From: Eonycteris spelaea
Lineage: Eukaryota > Chordata > Mammalia > Chiroptera > Pteropodidae
Direction: 5' to 3'
DNA length: 64,000 nucleotides
Assembly: GCA_003508835.1 (NCBI GenBank)
Contig: PUFA01000547.1
Coordinates: 1 to 64,000 of the forward strand
The notes below the pieces were generated by a model, which was not told where the DNA came from, ran no database searches, and worked only from the letters and a program-made list of their open reading frames with translations. Shown here in pieces: positions 9,669 through 20,716 of the stretch. Positions within the stretch are counted from its first letter, which is position 1; the number at the start of each line of letters is the position of its first letter. The translations under genes and the position numbers were made by a program.

Positions 9669-9893
9669 GGGATGGTTCCATCATATAGCAGTTAGCACGT
9701 CCGCTTTACACGCAGAGGGTCCTGGGTTTGTGTCCCAATGGAGCCACAGACCATGGTCTACGGCCATGCCACCCTGAACAAGCCCGATGTCTGATCTCGA
9801 AATCTAAGCAGGGTCGGGCCTGGTTAGTGCTTGGATGGGAGACCACCGAGGAAGACCAGGTGCTGTAGCCATAAATAATAAATTTTTAAAAAG
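9669..9893 (+). mobile_element. Dimeric tRNA + 5S rRNA SINE (MEG-TR type)
   Basis: The left half (about 9,669-9,745) is tRNA-like: 'AGCAGTTAGCACGTCCGC' as A box region and 'GGGTTTGTGTCCC' as B box region. The right half (about 9,754-9,870) is 5S-rRNA-like: 'GTCTACGGCCATGCCACC', 'CTAAGCAGGGTCGGGCC', 'GGATGGGAGACC', and 'GGTGCTGTAG'. An A/T-rich tail follows. This tRNA-5S fusion is the MEG-TR family described in fruit bats. Confidence 0.88.
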
Positions 9894-11383
9894 AAATCGA
9901 TTATGAAAACTAATTCCACTCATTTCTTCAAATTTTTAAATGCAGATCCTGCAAAATTTTACTTTTCCTGTCTGGTTCAAATGTCGTCTCTGTTGGAAAG
10001 GGCTGCAAAGTCACCGTATCAGCTGCTTGCTGTTGCAAAGGGAGAGAGACCTTCCTGGCCCTGGAGGAGAGGCCAAGTCTTAGTTGTGGAAGCACAAGAG
10101 ACGACACAGGATGGCGGTGTAGACCAGGCATTCTGAGGCCAAACGCCCTCGTCGTGCTGCTGGCTCAGCCACTTTCCAGTTCGACCACAGAACGCTCCTC
10201 TCCTCTCCATGTCTCAGCTTCCCCCTCTGAGAAGAGGTGATGACGGATCTTTTTCATAGAGTATCTGTGATTCAGCAATTTCACACTACGAAGTGCGAAT
10301 GGATGGTGCTGCGACCTTCAAACACACACGAGTTACTTCACCTCCTTGTATTAATGTCCTTAATTCTCATCCTTCTCCTTAATATAGACCAAGCATCAGA
10401 AGTGGAAGGAGGAATTACGGAACAGAATTTGGGATTTTGACATTGAAAAATTTATGAGCTACACTAAAAGTGACACACCTATGTACACACACACACGCAT
10501 GCATGCATGCACACGCCCATGCACACAGGCCCACAGCTGCACTGCCCTTTGCGCAGCTCGAAGGAGGCACATCCAGGAGACGGATCACATGGTCACTAGA
10601 CCTTTGGGCCCAGAGACGTGGTCCTGCTACTCCAACAGAGACAACACGGTGTCCCAGCAGAGCTATGGCAGAACTACGTCACGCTTGGAAAGATCGTGAT
10701 TTGTGTCATTTCATCCCACTTATCTCACTAGAGTGTGCCCTGAGGGTGACTGCTGGTTGAGGGAGGGGTCCATAGTCATGCAGAAACAGCCAACCTGCCC
10801 TGCACACATTGACATCACTGTGTATCCTCTGACCCGACCACAGAGAACAGCATGAAGACCTGAGAGGCAGCAGCTGGGCTGGTGTCACTGATGAGTGCAG
10901 ACTTTGGGCCAGAGCATAGCAACACCTCACACTCATCCAGAAAGCCACGAGGTCAGTCCAGAAAGCCACGTGGTTAACATTAACAGGGTCTAAGACTTAT
11001 CACATACCCTTGGACTTGCTAGGTCAGGAGGACTGGGACCTGGGGTTGGGGGAGAAGCACATCAGCTTTGGTGTCCTGGGGACTTCATCAGGAAGGCAGC
11101 TGCCATTCAGTGCTTCACTAACAATGTGAGGCCATTGCCTCATCGGTAGCCTGACTGAAGGCTTTGGAGACCACCTTGTCACATGCCAGAAATTTGCTCA
11201 CTGTAGTGATGCACAGAACAGAGATGGAGCCTGGATGTCCAGACATGGATGGGCCATGCAGGGGAGGTTCAAAGGCCTTCCGGATTGTCAGTTCAGCCCC
11301 ACCTGATCTTTGAGAATTCAGGGGTGCACTCCAACCTTCAACCTCCCAAGGAGATGGTGAGCCCCAACACGGTAGACACACTG
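9894..11383. other. Non-genic sequence with duplicate at 60.39-61.80 kb
   Basis: No supported exon. It contains a short CA/GCAT repeat at about 10,484-10,530. About 9,970-11,383 aligns by eye with 60,390-61,800. Confidence 0.6.
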
Positions 11384-11790
11384 GTGTGCGTTGAATCGTG
11401 TGCCCCAAATTCATGTGTTGAAGTCCTAACCCTAGACCCTCAGGATGGAAGCTTATTGGAAATAGGAGTGTTGAAGATGCAATTAGATCATGTAAGATGA
11501 GGTCATACCGAAGCAGGGAGGGCCCCTAAGCCAGTACATTTGAGTGGTGTCTTCAGAGAAACGGGAAACTTGGAGACAGACACAAAGGAGAACACCATAG
11601 GAGGATGGAGGCAGGATATAGAAACCAAGTACACCAGAGATTCCAGCAAGCCCTGGAGGGAAGGAGACAGGCAGGGTGCAGATTCTTTACCCCACCAGCC
11701 ATGATGACAGTTGATGTCTGGCTTTTAACCTCAGAATGTGAGTCAATATTTCTGTATTGTCAGCCCCCAGTGTGTGATATCTGTATCACA
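11384..11790 (+). mobile_element. MLT1/MST-like LTR (ERVL-MaLR)
   Basis: Familiar MaLR LTR strings in order: 'TTCATGTGTTGAAGTCCTAA', 'GGATGGAAGCTTATTGGAAA', 'AGATGAGGTCATAC', 'GGAGGGCCCCTAA', 'GGAGGCAGG', and 'CAATATTTCTGTATTGTCAG'. Non-coding old element. A paralogue lies at 61,805-62,235, so it predates that duplication. Confidence 0.82.
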
Positions 11791-12078
11791 GCCCCAGCAC
11801 CTACACGGTTCCCTGTAAGGTCAGGGCGCTCAGGGCATCCGCCACTGCTTCTGTCCCTGTGATCACAGCGCCCTGGGAGGAGGCTCCTGCCATGAGCTTC
11901 CCTCCCCTGCTGGGTTCGACTCTCCTCCAGAGTCCATCTCAGTCCCAGATAGCACAATTTCCCCTGTAAACAAGACCCTCTGGCCCCCATGTCTGCGCCT
12001 TCTGGGATTATGTGGGAAGCGATACTCGTAACTCACGTCTCCAGAGTCTGTGTTTTCGAACAAAGACATTCTGCAGTT

Positions 12079-12291
12079 GTTTTTTTTACCTACAGCACGT
12101 GGTCTTCCAGGTGGTCTCCCATCCAAGTACTTACCAGGCCCAACACTGCTTAGCTTCTGAGATCAGTCATCGGGCTTGCTCCAGGCAGCATGGCCGTAGA
12201 TCAGGGATCGCGCCTCCAACGGGGGCACGAACCCAGTACCTTCTGTGTAAAGCAGATGTTTTAACCCCTACACTATGGAACCACGTCCCAT
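12079..12291 (-). mobile_element. Dimeric tRNA + 5S rRNA SINE (MEG-TR type), uninterrupted
   Basis: On the minus strand: tRNA-like half (about 12,210-12,291) with 'GGGGTTAAAACATCTGC' and 'GGGTTCGTGCCCC', then a 5S-like half ending 'CTGTAGG' with a short A tail (plus-strand T run near 12,080). Its paralogue at 62.51-63.17 kb carries a solo LTR inside it; this copy is the empty site. Confidence 0.88.
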
Positions 12292-12922
12292 TCTCAGTTT
12301 TAACGGCAGCGTCACCAAGACTGTAAACACGCAGTCACTGCTCCTTGGTTCCTGTGCACATCTCCCTCACAGAATGAGTCTAACTATGAGAAACGCCATA
12401 AAAGAGTCATTGCCATGACCTGCAAGGGGAAAATGTGTTCTAGGACATTATTCAGCAAAAGCGTCTCACTCAAACTTTATGTCACAGATGGCTTTTCCTG
12501 AGGAAGGTACTTCAAACATAACCTTGAAAGATAATTTGTGCTCACCGGGTAAGAATTAGTTCTCCAGAAGGGATAAGGTTCTGGGAGCTAAGACCAACCA
12601 GGGGGTAGGTTCAGGGATGAGGGAGGCATCTCCAATGGTAGGACCATGGCACCCTCAGGCTCCAGGGCTACTGTTTGCAGACCATGTCTGACCCCCCGCA
12701 GGCTGAGGAGCTCCCGTGCACAAGATCCACTTCCCTGGGTAACGTGGTGGTGAGGTCAAAGTTAAGTGTCCCTTCATTCGTCCCCTTGGTAATGAAAAGA
12801 GAGGTCAGAACTGAATATGTGGACAGAGAAGCCCGCATCCCACAATGGGGTCGATATCCGTAGTTAGAGGCAGGACCTCGAGGTGCCATGTTTGCCTGTT
12901 CCAATCTGGACGTTGAGCCATC
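12292..12922. other. Non-genic sequence paralogous to 63.17-63.82 kb
   Basis: No exon seen. It is clearly alignable with 63,166-63,820. Confidence 0.6.
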
Positions 12923-13369
12923 CGGACATGTCGGGAGCCATTGCAAGGCACTGAAGGTGTCACGTAGTTTGGGAGCCATAAAACAGTTGCTGAGACTGCT
13001 TGGGGCCCTAAAGCAGCTGCTGAGACTATGTTATCAATGGTTAAAGGAGCAAATGGTTAATTTAATTAGTACTGACCCTGGAGGGGAGGTTTGCCTCCTA
13101 AAGAAATCCTTTTAAGATAATGGAATGTGTTACATCCCAGATAACAAGAATGTTATATGATCTTGTGTGAATGTTAGCATTGAAATGATATACCTTGTGC
13201 TTTGCTATTGTATCCTAAAATTATATAAAGGCTGAGCTAAATAACTCGAGGCTGCAGCATGACTGTATGCCCTCCCGAAGCGCTTTCCTGTCTTCTTCTT
13301 TTTTCCTTAGGCTTCACCCCCCTCTTTTAGGTGCTGTTCGACTTTAGCCGGCTGGCTCTGGCACGGACA
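12923..13369 (+). mobile_element. Solo ERV LTR with 6-bp target duplication
   Basis: The LTR occupies 12,929-13,363 (435 bases), begins TGTCGGGAGCC and ends GGCTCTGGCA (TG...CA). It is flanked by a perfect direct repeat CGGACA at 12,923-12,928 and 13,364-13,369. A 6-bp duplication and an LTR of this size fit class II (betaretrovirus-like) ERVs. A TATAAA-like box and an AATAA-like signal lie near 13,220-13,245. No internal viral genes remain. The same family is at 62,570-63,005 on the other strand. The paralogous site near 63,815 is unoccupied. Confidence 0.92.
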
Positions 13370-14640
13370 TCCCCACCTTTGTCTCTCTTGAGCTGTCAAG
13401 CGGGTGTCTGACACACAGGCCAGACAGGAAGAAAGGTTGTTTCCAAGTGACCTCAGTGAGCTGAAGCTCTCAGGGATTCACCTGCCTCAAGGTGGGAGGG
13501 AGGAGGTAGTTTCACGTTTGGCCCTTGAATGTAGAAGGTGTCCCACCTCACGGGAGCTGACAACAGACTTGGGCACAGGAGGTGAGTACGGCCAGCCCAG
13601 GCCGCTGATCTCACTTCCTCATCACTTAGAAAGTGGGGAAAAGCCCTCTCCCATCCCTGCTTGGGAACTGCAGAAATAATCAACTTCATCCCTGGGCTGG
13701 AGGAGAGAGAGGCGCAGTCCCCAGAGTTGGAGTCTGGGGGCTGTGAGGTGTCATTCTTGACCCCCTCCTCAGCCATGGGGGGTTGTGTGCAAGACCTGGT
13801 GGTACAAAGAGAAAGGATTATAACCCCAATGGTCACTGTTGCTCCAGCACAGGAGATGCTGGCCATCTGTCCAGGGGACCGAGCTGCCCAGGGAGGAGAG
13901 TCCGGACACACTGGGTCCCCAAGCCTGCTGGGATGAGGGGTGTGGACAGGGGCAAGTCAAGTCCACGGCCTCATGGAGCCCAGGTGGGAGGGAGAGCAGG
14001 TCCCTGTGATTCACAGAGGTGCCTTCTGTGGTGACTCTCACCAGAGCTCTGAGCATCAGGTGGGGAGGAGGAAGCCATGCCCAGTGTGGTCCTCGAAGAC
14101 CAGCAGCACGAGGTCCCCGGGGCCATCAGTCAAGCAGATTCCCAGGCCGGTCCTCACCTGCTGCAGTGGCATCTGCTTCTTAGGAGACCCCAGGGGACTT
14201 GGGTGCTCACTGGGTGTCAGAAGCTCTAGTCCAGGCCACCATGGAAACTCTCACTTCCTCTCACGAGAGTCCTCAATTCCCTCCTAGGCCACCTGTGTCT
14301 TGATGCTTAACTGTCCTGCCCTTGTCAGCTGAGCCTGATTCAGATGCCAGACCCTGTCATGATGTGGAAAAAACATTTTAAGAACAGACTTTATCAGAAG
14401 CCCCCTGGGCCTTGTGCGGGGAGGGGAAAATTTCCAGCGGGACATCCAGACAGAAACAGATGGTTCAGGCCACTTCTGTTCTCACTCGCTCCACAGAATC
14501 TGAGCTTTCCTCAGCACCTCCAACACTTCATGGTGTTTTCTGTTCAGCCTCACGTGTTTTTCCTCTGACTGAAACACCTCCAGGACACCCCTCCTTACCA
14601 ACTACCAGCCACCTCCATGTGCTCAAGCTGCTGGATCAGA
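13370..14640. other. Non-genic sequence
   Basis: 13,370-13,560 is paralogous to the last 180 bases of the window. The rest is unique here. I see no V segment, RNA gene or recognisable repeat; open frames are short and unsupported. Confidence 0.5.
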
Positions 14641-14649
14641 AATAATTAG

Positions 14650-14990
14650 AGCAGCACCGTAAAAAGCAAAACAGAATCTTGCTCACTTCTGGAGGTGCGA
14701 ATTCCAAGATCGAGTCGTCAGCATGGCTGCCTTCTGCTGAGGACCCGCCTCCTGGTCATAGCTGGTGCCATCTGGCTGTGTCCCACCTCCCGCTGGGAGG
14801 GGGAAGGGCTGATGAATCTACTAACACCACTAATCCCACTCATGAGGGCTCCAGCTCAGGACCAATCCCCTCCCAAAGGCCCCTCTACTCATCTTTTCAC
14901 CTTTGGGGGTTGAGATGTCAAGATATGTATTCTGGAGAAAACAATATTTCAGATTATAGACCAGCTGAAATTGTACTTATCCATTCAATT
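14650..14990 (-). mobile_element. Possible MLT1/MST-like LTR fragment, antisense
   Basis: The order 'CACTTCTGGAGGTGCGAATT', 'CCAAGATCGAGTCG', 'CATCTGGCTGTGTCC', 'CTAATCCCACTCATGAGGGC', 'TTTGGGGGTTGAGATGTCAA' matches the antisense of a MaLR LTR. Degenerate. Confidence 0.5.
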
Positions 14991-17280
14991 CTGTGTACAT
15001 GTCACCTAGGAGGAAGCCTCTGACCATCACAATTCTTTAACATCCCAGGGGGATGTGATATCCTCAGATCCTTTGCATGAATTAACACCACCCTGTCTCA
15101 ATACCCCTAATCTTACATTTATGATGCCCAGACATGACTAGAAAAAAAAACAAGCAGGAATATCTGGAATGGAAGGGCTTTTGAGGCCTCAGCAACAGGG
15201 CCGGTAGGAGGCAGCCCCTTATAAGACGGAAGCAATGTCCTCCAGGAGGCTGTATATGCTCCAAGTCAGTGTGCAATCAACCCCGTTGCTTCTTTCATAG
15301 GGAGAATTCACGGATCTAGAAATCAGGAGGTTAAAGTGAAATCAGGAGGGAGAGTCACCCCTCCCTCCATATCTGGGGACCCATCAACAAGATGTTTTCT
15401 TTTCTTCTCAGAGACTTTACGCTCCGAGTGATTGCATGGAGCTCGTGGTGGAGACCTCCACAGCCACTTTTGGCTCCTCCTGACAGTGAAGGATCCGGCA
15501 AAGGCTGGGATTTGTGTGGGTTTGTTGATGGTGACTTTGAAGGGGCACTGGGGTGATTCCATACCACAGAGGTGAACGGGGGCCGCATGGAATGCAGTAA
15601 ACCCGCCAATCCTCCCAGTCTGTAGTCAATGATCAGAGTCACTAAATCACAAGCACCCAAATCAGCGAGACTGATCACGGACCACTACCTTCCGGAATGA
15701 AGCTGTGTGTAATCCCAACTGACAAGGGATCATGACTCTCAAGGCATTTGTGAGGTCAAGGGGGACATGGAGTGGACAGGGAAGAAGGTAATGGCAGACA
15801 CCAGCTCTGAACACAGGGCTCATCACCGAAATGAGGACAATGGGACTAACAAGGATTTCTTTCTTATATTTATAAGTATATGTCTGCATACATATCGAGC
15901 TCACATTTTTATCTTCCCCGTCTCGTTCCATTTTATTTAACCTAAGATGAATTAAAAATAGTTCACTTTACATTTTAATATCTAAGTTACAGGATATCCC
16001 ATACACCTGGGGAAAATAAATATCACTAGAGGACAAAATAGTATTTTGCATCCTCTCTGAGAGAGGGTTCGCATATTAGTGGTTGTTCACAAGACAGTTT
16101 CCTCATGTTAGGTAAAGCACAGCTATGTCGATTCTGTTAATTAGGAGACTGTGTGCTCTGTGGACAGGTGAGTAGGTTTCCATTAACAACGGTGGGAGTC
16201 TGGTGGCTTCTTCTGTGTCAACATGGACAGGCGGAACTCTATTTTGCAGAATGATTTTCTGTCTGAGTTTCTGGGTAGGGTGGGTGGAAAGAGAGATTCC
16301 TGTGTAGGACTTGGAGGGCAGAAGGAAGCAGCATCCTCAGTGTAGCTCACACCGTAGCTGAGTGTCTGCTGGGTCACTCCATAGGAGGAATGGACGGCCC
16401 TGATTCCCTTGGACTCACCTTCGGGATGGGCCTGACTCATTTACTGTCTTTCAGAGCCCAGAGCACTTAGTGAGTCAGGCCCTTTTACATTCTGTAAAAA
16501 TACAAGGAACAATCGGATCTCTCTGGGGACTTTGAGGTGGACACTGGGGATTAGGTGAGAACCAGAGCTCTGTGGGTGTATAGTGGCCTCCTCTGTCCTG
16601 ATGATGATGTTGGGGGCAGCTGTCCCTCTTAGACTGTGCTCCCTGGAAGCAGAAGCTGAGATGGTGAATTGTGCGCACAAGAAATCAGGAAGCAGGTGAG
16701 GAGGTGAGACCGGGCAGAAGGAGGAGGTGACCCCCACGAGGTTACACATGAGGCCTCAGGTTTGTCCAGGGAGCTCTCAATCACTTCCTAATGAGGGCAC
16801 AGCTGAGAGCCGCCAGGGTCCCCGGCAAAGGCGCGTGGGCCGTGAGCCCACAGGAGGGGTCTGCGTGGACAGCACAGGGCTCTGCTCCACTCAGTCTCTC
16901 AGGCCGTCATGAGAACCTGGGGCTTGGGAGCTCAGCTGAGCTGGGCGGTTTTGGGATGTGATTCTGATCTGTTCAGTGAGGGACGGTCCAGTGACCACCA
17001 TATGGAAAGGACAAGTCATTGACCACGGGACAAGTGTCTTTCTCTGTTTGTTCTTCATGCAGACCTTCTGTCTCCAATTCACACCCAGGCCACGACAACA
17101 CCAGGACAGCCACGTCGTGCGAACCCAGAATCCAGTCCAGGTCGCCCCTCAGCAGAGGGGACTGAGGGTGAGGCTCAAAGGGGTGGCCTGGGATCTCAGA
17201 GGTAGCAAACCGGGCCGTTCCTGCTAACAGCTCTCTCTGAAGTCCTCCGTGAGCCAGAGGACAGTGTGACACAGACCGGG
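14991..17280. other. Non-genic sequence between the first block and the orphan RSS
   Basis: 16,196-16,440 is paralogous to the window start. The rest has no recognised gene or named repeat. 17,150-17,280 resembles the 3' flank that precedes V-gene RSSs elsewhere, in diverged form. Confidence 0.5.
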
Positions 17281-17333
17281 AAGATGGGTCTCACTTCCCC
17301 ATCTGCTTGTGTCACTGTGAGCATTACTACTGT
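17281..17333 (-). pseudogene. Orphan V remnant: 23-RSS with about 14 bases of CDR3
   Basis: Perfect heptamer CACAGTG (17,313-17,319), 23-base spacer nearly identical to that of the intact genes (17,290-17,312), and a poor nonamer ACCCATCTT (17,281-17,289). Only a stub coding about SSNA remains at 17,320-17,333. The antisense L1-like module begins immediately after, so FR1-FR3 and the leader are gone. Confidence 0.75.
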
Positions 17334-18642
17334 ATGGGGAGAGGAGGGAGAAATGAAGGTCATTTTTACAGGCGTTACTCGTAAAATGAGCATTGTGGAT
17401 TATTCTTTCCTTTTTTTTTTAACGTCAAAGGGAGCATAATATGAAATTTCCATTTCATCATTTTAAACTGTACACCTGATCTGTCTGCATCCTCTGTCTG
17501 ACAGCCACCGGAGAAGAATTGGGGCAGGAAACTTAACTGGAACTGACTCTGAGATATTTGGGTCTTTTCTTGACCTTCGGTTTCTTGTCTGCCGCCTCTT
17601 CTTCAGTGTTGCTTTGAAATTTAATCTGTAAACCTCAGCCTGTGCATTGTGGTGTTTAGAGCGTAGCCGGAAGATGATTCGTAATGTCGTTTCATCATAT
17701 CATCTTGCTAGGTTTTTATTCGTCTCATGTGTCCGTGTTCCCTTTTCCTCTTTGATCTCCATTTTTTATTAATTGATCCTCTTTCATGATTCCATTTCAA
17801 TTCTGTTTTCAGTCATTGGCTAGGAGTCTTTGCCATGTTGTTGTCTGTAACTTGTGAACGTCGTCATTCAGCTACTGTTATATCATGTCACACAGTGTGT
17901 GGCACTTTTTATTTCTGTCCCTCTCAGTTATTGAGTTTTCATTTGCACTCAGTGTCCTACGTGTTACCTTCACCAACATCAGAAATTCTAACATACATGT
18001 TTGTTATATTTATCTTTTGATAGAGAGTTAATTTTTAAAGATATTTAAGTAATAAAGAGTCTTCATGTTTGTTCTTTGAGTCCGCATTTCTAACGTTTTC
18101 ATTTATTTTTGCTGATTCATATGTTTTCTGCTATCTCTTCTTTTGCCTGAAGGGTGCCTGTAAGGATTTACGTATTATAATTCTGCTGATGATTAATGCT
18201 GCCAGTTTTCTTGTATCTGAAATCCATAATTTAGTTTCATAGTTTATTTAGTCCTATGACTCACTGATTCTCTTTTCTTTTTTGAGTCTTTTTGTGTGTG
18301 TGTGTGTGTGTGTTTTAATTTGCGGTCTCTAGTGCTTTGTGTTCAAGGTCATTAATCTCTTCTTCCGCAGTGTTGCATCTGCTGTTCATCTCAACCCTTG
18401 TATTCTTAATCAGAGACATGGAGTTTCATCTCTAGAAGTTTGATTTGGATCTTTTTATGTTCTTCTGTCTTCTTTGTACCTGTTTGGCCATTCAGACGAA
18501 ATTTGAACTCAAGACTACAATTGCAACTCTTGCTTAAATATCCAGGCTTCTCACCAGGCTTTGGACCATGTGTTTCATATACATCTTGCAATTGATTACA
18601 CATTTTTAGCCCCACAATTGCATGAGCTATTGCTTAAAATAC

Positions 18643-18689
<47 letters not shown>

Positions 18690-19700
18690 CGCACCCTCCA
18701 TCCCTCTCTCTGTCTCTGTCTCTGTCATTCTGTCTCTCTCTTTCTCATCGCTTTCTCTTTTATCTGTATACTTTTACAAATATAGTGACATATTTTTATT
18801 TTTTTTTCCTTTTGGACAAGTGACTAAATTTTTTAGAGATTAACAAAATAAAATATTTCTACATTTATCCATGCTGTTACCATATCTAATACTTTATATT
18901 TCTTTGTAGATTCCCATTTCTGTGTATCATAAAACAGAAATGTGAACACAGTAATGTGGTGTCCTTTACTGTTTCTGCTATTCAGACCTGCCAGTGATCA
19001 ATTCTAGAAGATTTAGCACTTTGACAACGTATGATGTTGCTTCTTTTTTTGAATGATATTTTCACTGGGTAAAGGATTCAAAGTTGACAGGTTTTTTCTG
19101 TCACTGCTTTAATGAGAAGTCTGACCTCATCAAGACCGCTGTCCCTCTGTACACAAAGTGTCTTTTTTCCCGGCTTCTTTTAACAGTGTCGCTTCATCGT
19201 TGATTTGTAGCAATTCCACCAGGTGTGCGTCGGTGCTGCTTCCTTCTCCTGAGGCTGAGGTTCGTTCAGTTTCTTGGACGTATTTGTTTATGGTCTCACC
19301 AAATTTGGCAAATTAATGCCTATCATTTCTTCCAATACTTTGTCTATTTACCAGATCCTTCCTCTTCGTGTCTACCTCAGGGACCCAAATTACACTCTAT
19401 TTGGGCCGTGTGAAGTTCTCCTACATTGCCTGAAGCTCAATCAGTTCCACAGGCTTTTTCCTTGCTGTGTTTCCTTTCGAGTAGTTTCATTCACCATGTC
19501 ATCAATATCGCTCGTTTCTTTTGAAGCATCTGTTATGACTTCAGTCTCATTCAGTGTTTTTTTTAATCTCAGACCGTGTATCTCATCTTCTTGAAATTGA
19601 ATATACGTTTTTAGAATGTCTTTAATTACTGTTCCTAAGGTGTTCAATTTTACCTCTAACCACAAATAAATTGCAATATAGCTATAATGATTGTTTATGT
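17334..19700 (-). repeat. Antisense L1-like module, second copy
   Basis: Paralogue of 1,366-3,740, collinear by eye, including the CT tract at 18,647-18,745 and a TG tract near 18,291-18,313. No intact ORF. It lies directly left of the V gene at 19.9 kb. Confidence 0.6.
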
Positions 19701-19854
19701 GTCCTTGGTTGGCACAGCTTCTACAGATCTGCCTGAGGCTGGGAGGAGGGGGCAGCCTGGAATCTAAGGTCTGGGGACCTGGGCCAGACCTGCTCACAGC
19801 ATTGTCTACCATCCTTCTGGGGTTGCAGGAGTGTGTGACACAGACGGGGAAGGC

Positions 19855-19893
19855 GGTTTTTGTCTCACTTCCCCATCTGCCTGTGTCACTGTG
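19855..19893 (-). promoter_or_regulatory. V-lambda 23-RSS
   Basis: Heptamer CACAGTG at 19,887-19,893, 23-base spacer, and nonamer ACAAAAACC at 19,855-19,863. The spacer is identical to that of the gene at 3.9 kb. Confidence 0.95.
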
Positions 19894-20615
19894 AGCGTAA
19901 CACTACTATCCCACACAGCACAGTAATAGTCAGCCTCGTCCTCGGCCCGGGCCCCGCCGATGGTCAGGGTGGCTCTGTTTCCCGAGTTGGAACCTGAGAA
20001 TCGGTCAGGGATCCCTGAGGGCCGGTTGTTATCACGATAGATGACTGTCACGGGGTCCTGGCCTGGCTTCTGCTGGTACCAGGAACTGTATTTATTTCCA
20101 ATATTGTTTCCCTCACAGGTGATCGTTGCTGTCTGTCCCAGAGCCACAGATAGTGAGGGCGGCTGAGTCAGTTCATAGGACGCCACGGAGCCTGCAAGAG
20201 AGAAAGGGAGAGGTGGGCTTCCAGAGCTGAGTCTCATCTGCAGGAGAAAGTCTCTGCATGGTCTTGACTGAGCGGCAGAGATTCTCTGAGCCCACAGGAT
20301 GCCCAAACATCCCTATTAATCCTAACCCCAAAGGCTGGAGGATGGATCTTCTGCAGTGAGAAGCCCTTCGCTACTCTGGCAGGTGCACCCCTCAGGGCTC
20401 ACACAGAGCCACTGAGCACAGGGTGGGTTGCATCCTTATCAGCCCCTCATCCTGTAGCAGGTGTATGAGCATCCTGCACCCCCTGCCATCTCCCTGCTGA
20501 GCTCAAACTCAGGGCCTGCCCTATCCAGAGCCCTGGGGCAGGGGTTGGGTATGAGCCTGGGTGCCGCACCTGTGCAGTGAGCCAGCAGGCCGAGGAGGAG
20601 AGGGGTCCAGGCCAT
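19894..20615 (-). CDS. IGLV3: Immunoglobulin lambda variable segment, IGLV3-9/3-21-like, intact
   Basis: L1 is at 20,570-20,615 ([15 protein letters not shown]; donor GTGCGG) and the V exon at 19,894-20,191 (acceptor CTCTTGCAG). The 378-base intron is much longer than the 153 bases in the gene at 3.9 kb. The mature V opens [18 protein letters not shown], has [39 protein letters not shown], and ends [14 protein letters not shown]. The canonical Cys, Trp and Cys are present. The FR1 and the GNNIG CDR1 match the human IGLV3-9/3-21 group. RSS and octamer are good, so it is predicted functional. The leader, intron and 5' flank are unrelated to the 3.9-kb gene, but the 3' flank and RSS are shared with it. 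Confidence 0.93.
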
Positions 20616-20674
20616 GGTAGCAGCAGCTCAGTTCTGCTCTCTGGGCCTGAGCCTGAGCAGGTTTCCTCCAGGCC

Positions 20675-20716
20675 TCTCTTATCCCCTTGCTGGGGAGAGC
20701 TGCTGGGTATGCAAAT
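20675..20716 (-). promoter_or_regulatory. V promoter: octamer and weak TATA-like box
   Basis: ATTTGCAT at 20,709-20,716, and GATAAGAG at 20,675-20,682 as the nearest TATA-like element. The leader ATG is at 20,615. Confidence 0.82.

Noticed and set aside
9669..9745. tRNA-like sequence that could be called a tRNA gene
   Set aside because: It is the left half of a tRNA-5S SINE and is degenerate, so not a functional tRNA.
9754..9870. 5S rRNA gene
   Set aside because: Close to 5S rRNA in places but mutated and fused to a tRNA-like head with an A/T tail; a SINE, not a gene.
13453..13911. 152-codon minus-strand open frame
   Set aside because: No recognisable domain, splice signals or paralogue keeping the frame.
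19441..19812. Minus-strand open frame with ETEVITDASKETSDIDD-like text, repeated in other modules
   Set aside because: Could be a relic of a repeat-encoded coiled coil, but it is open only in part of the copies and is broken in the rest.
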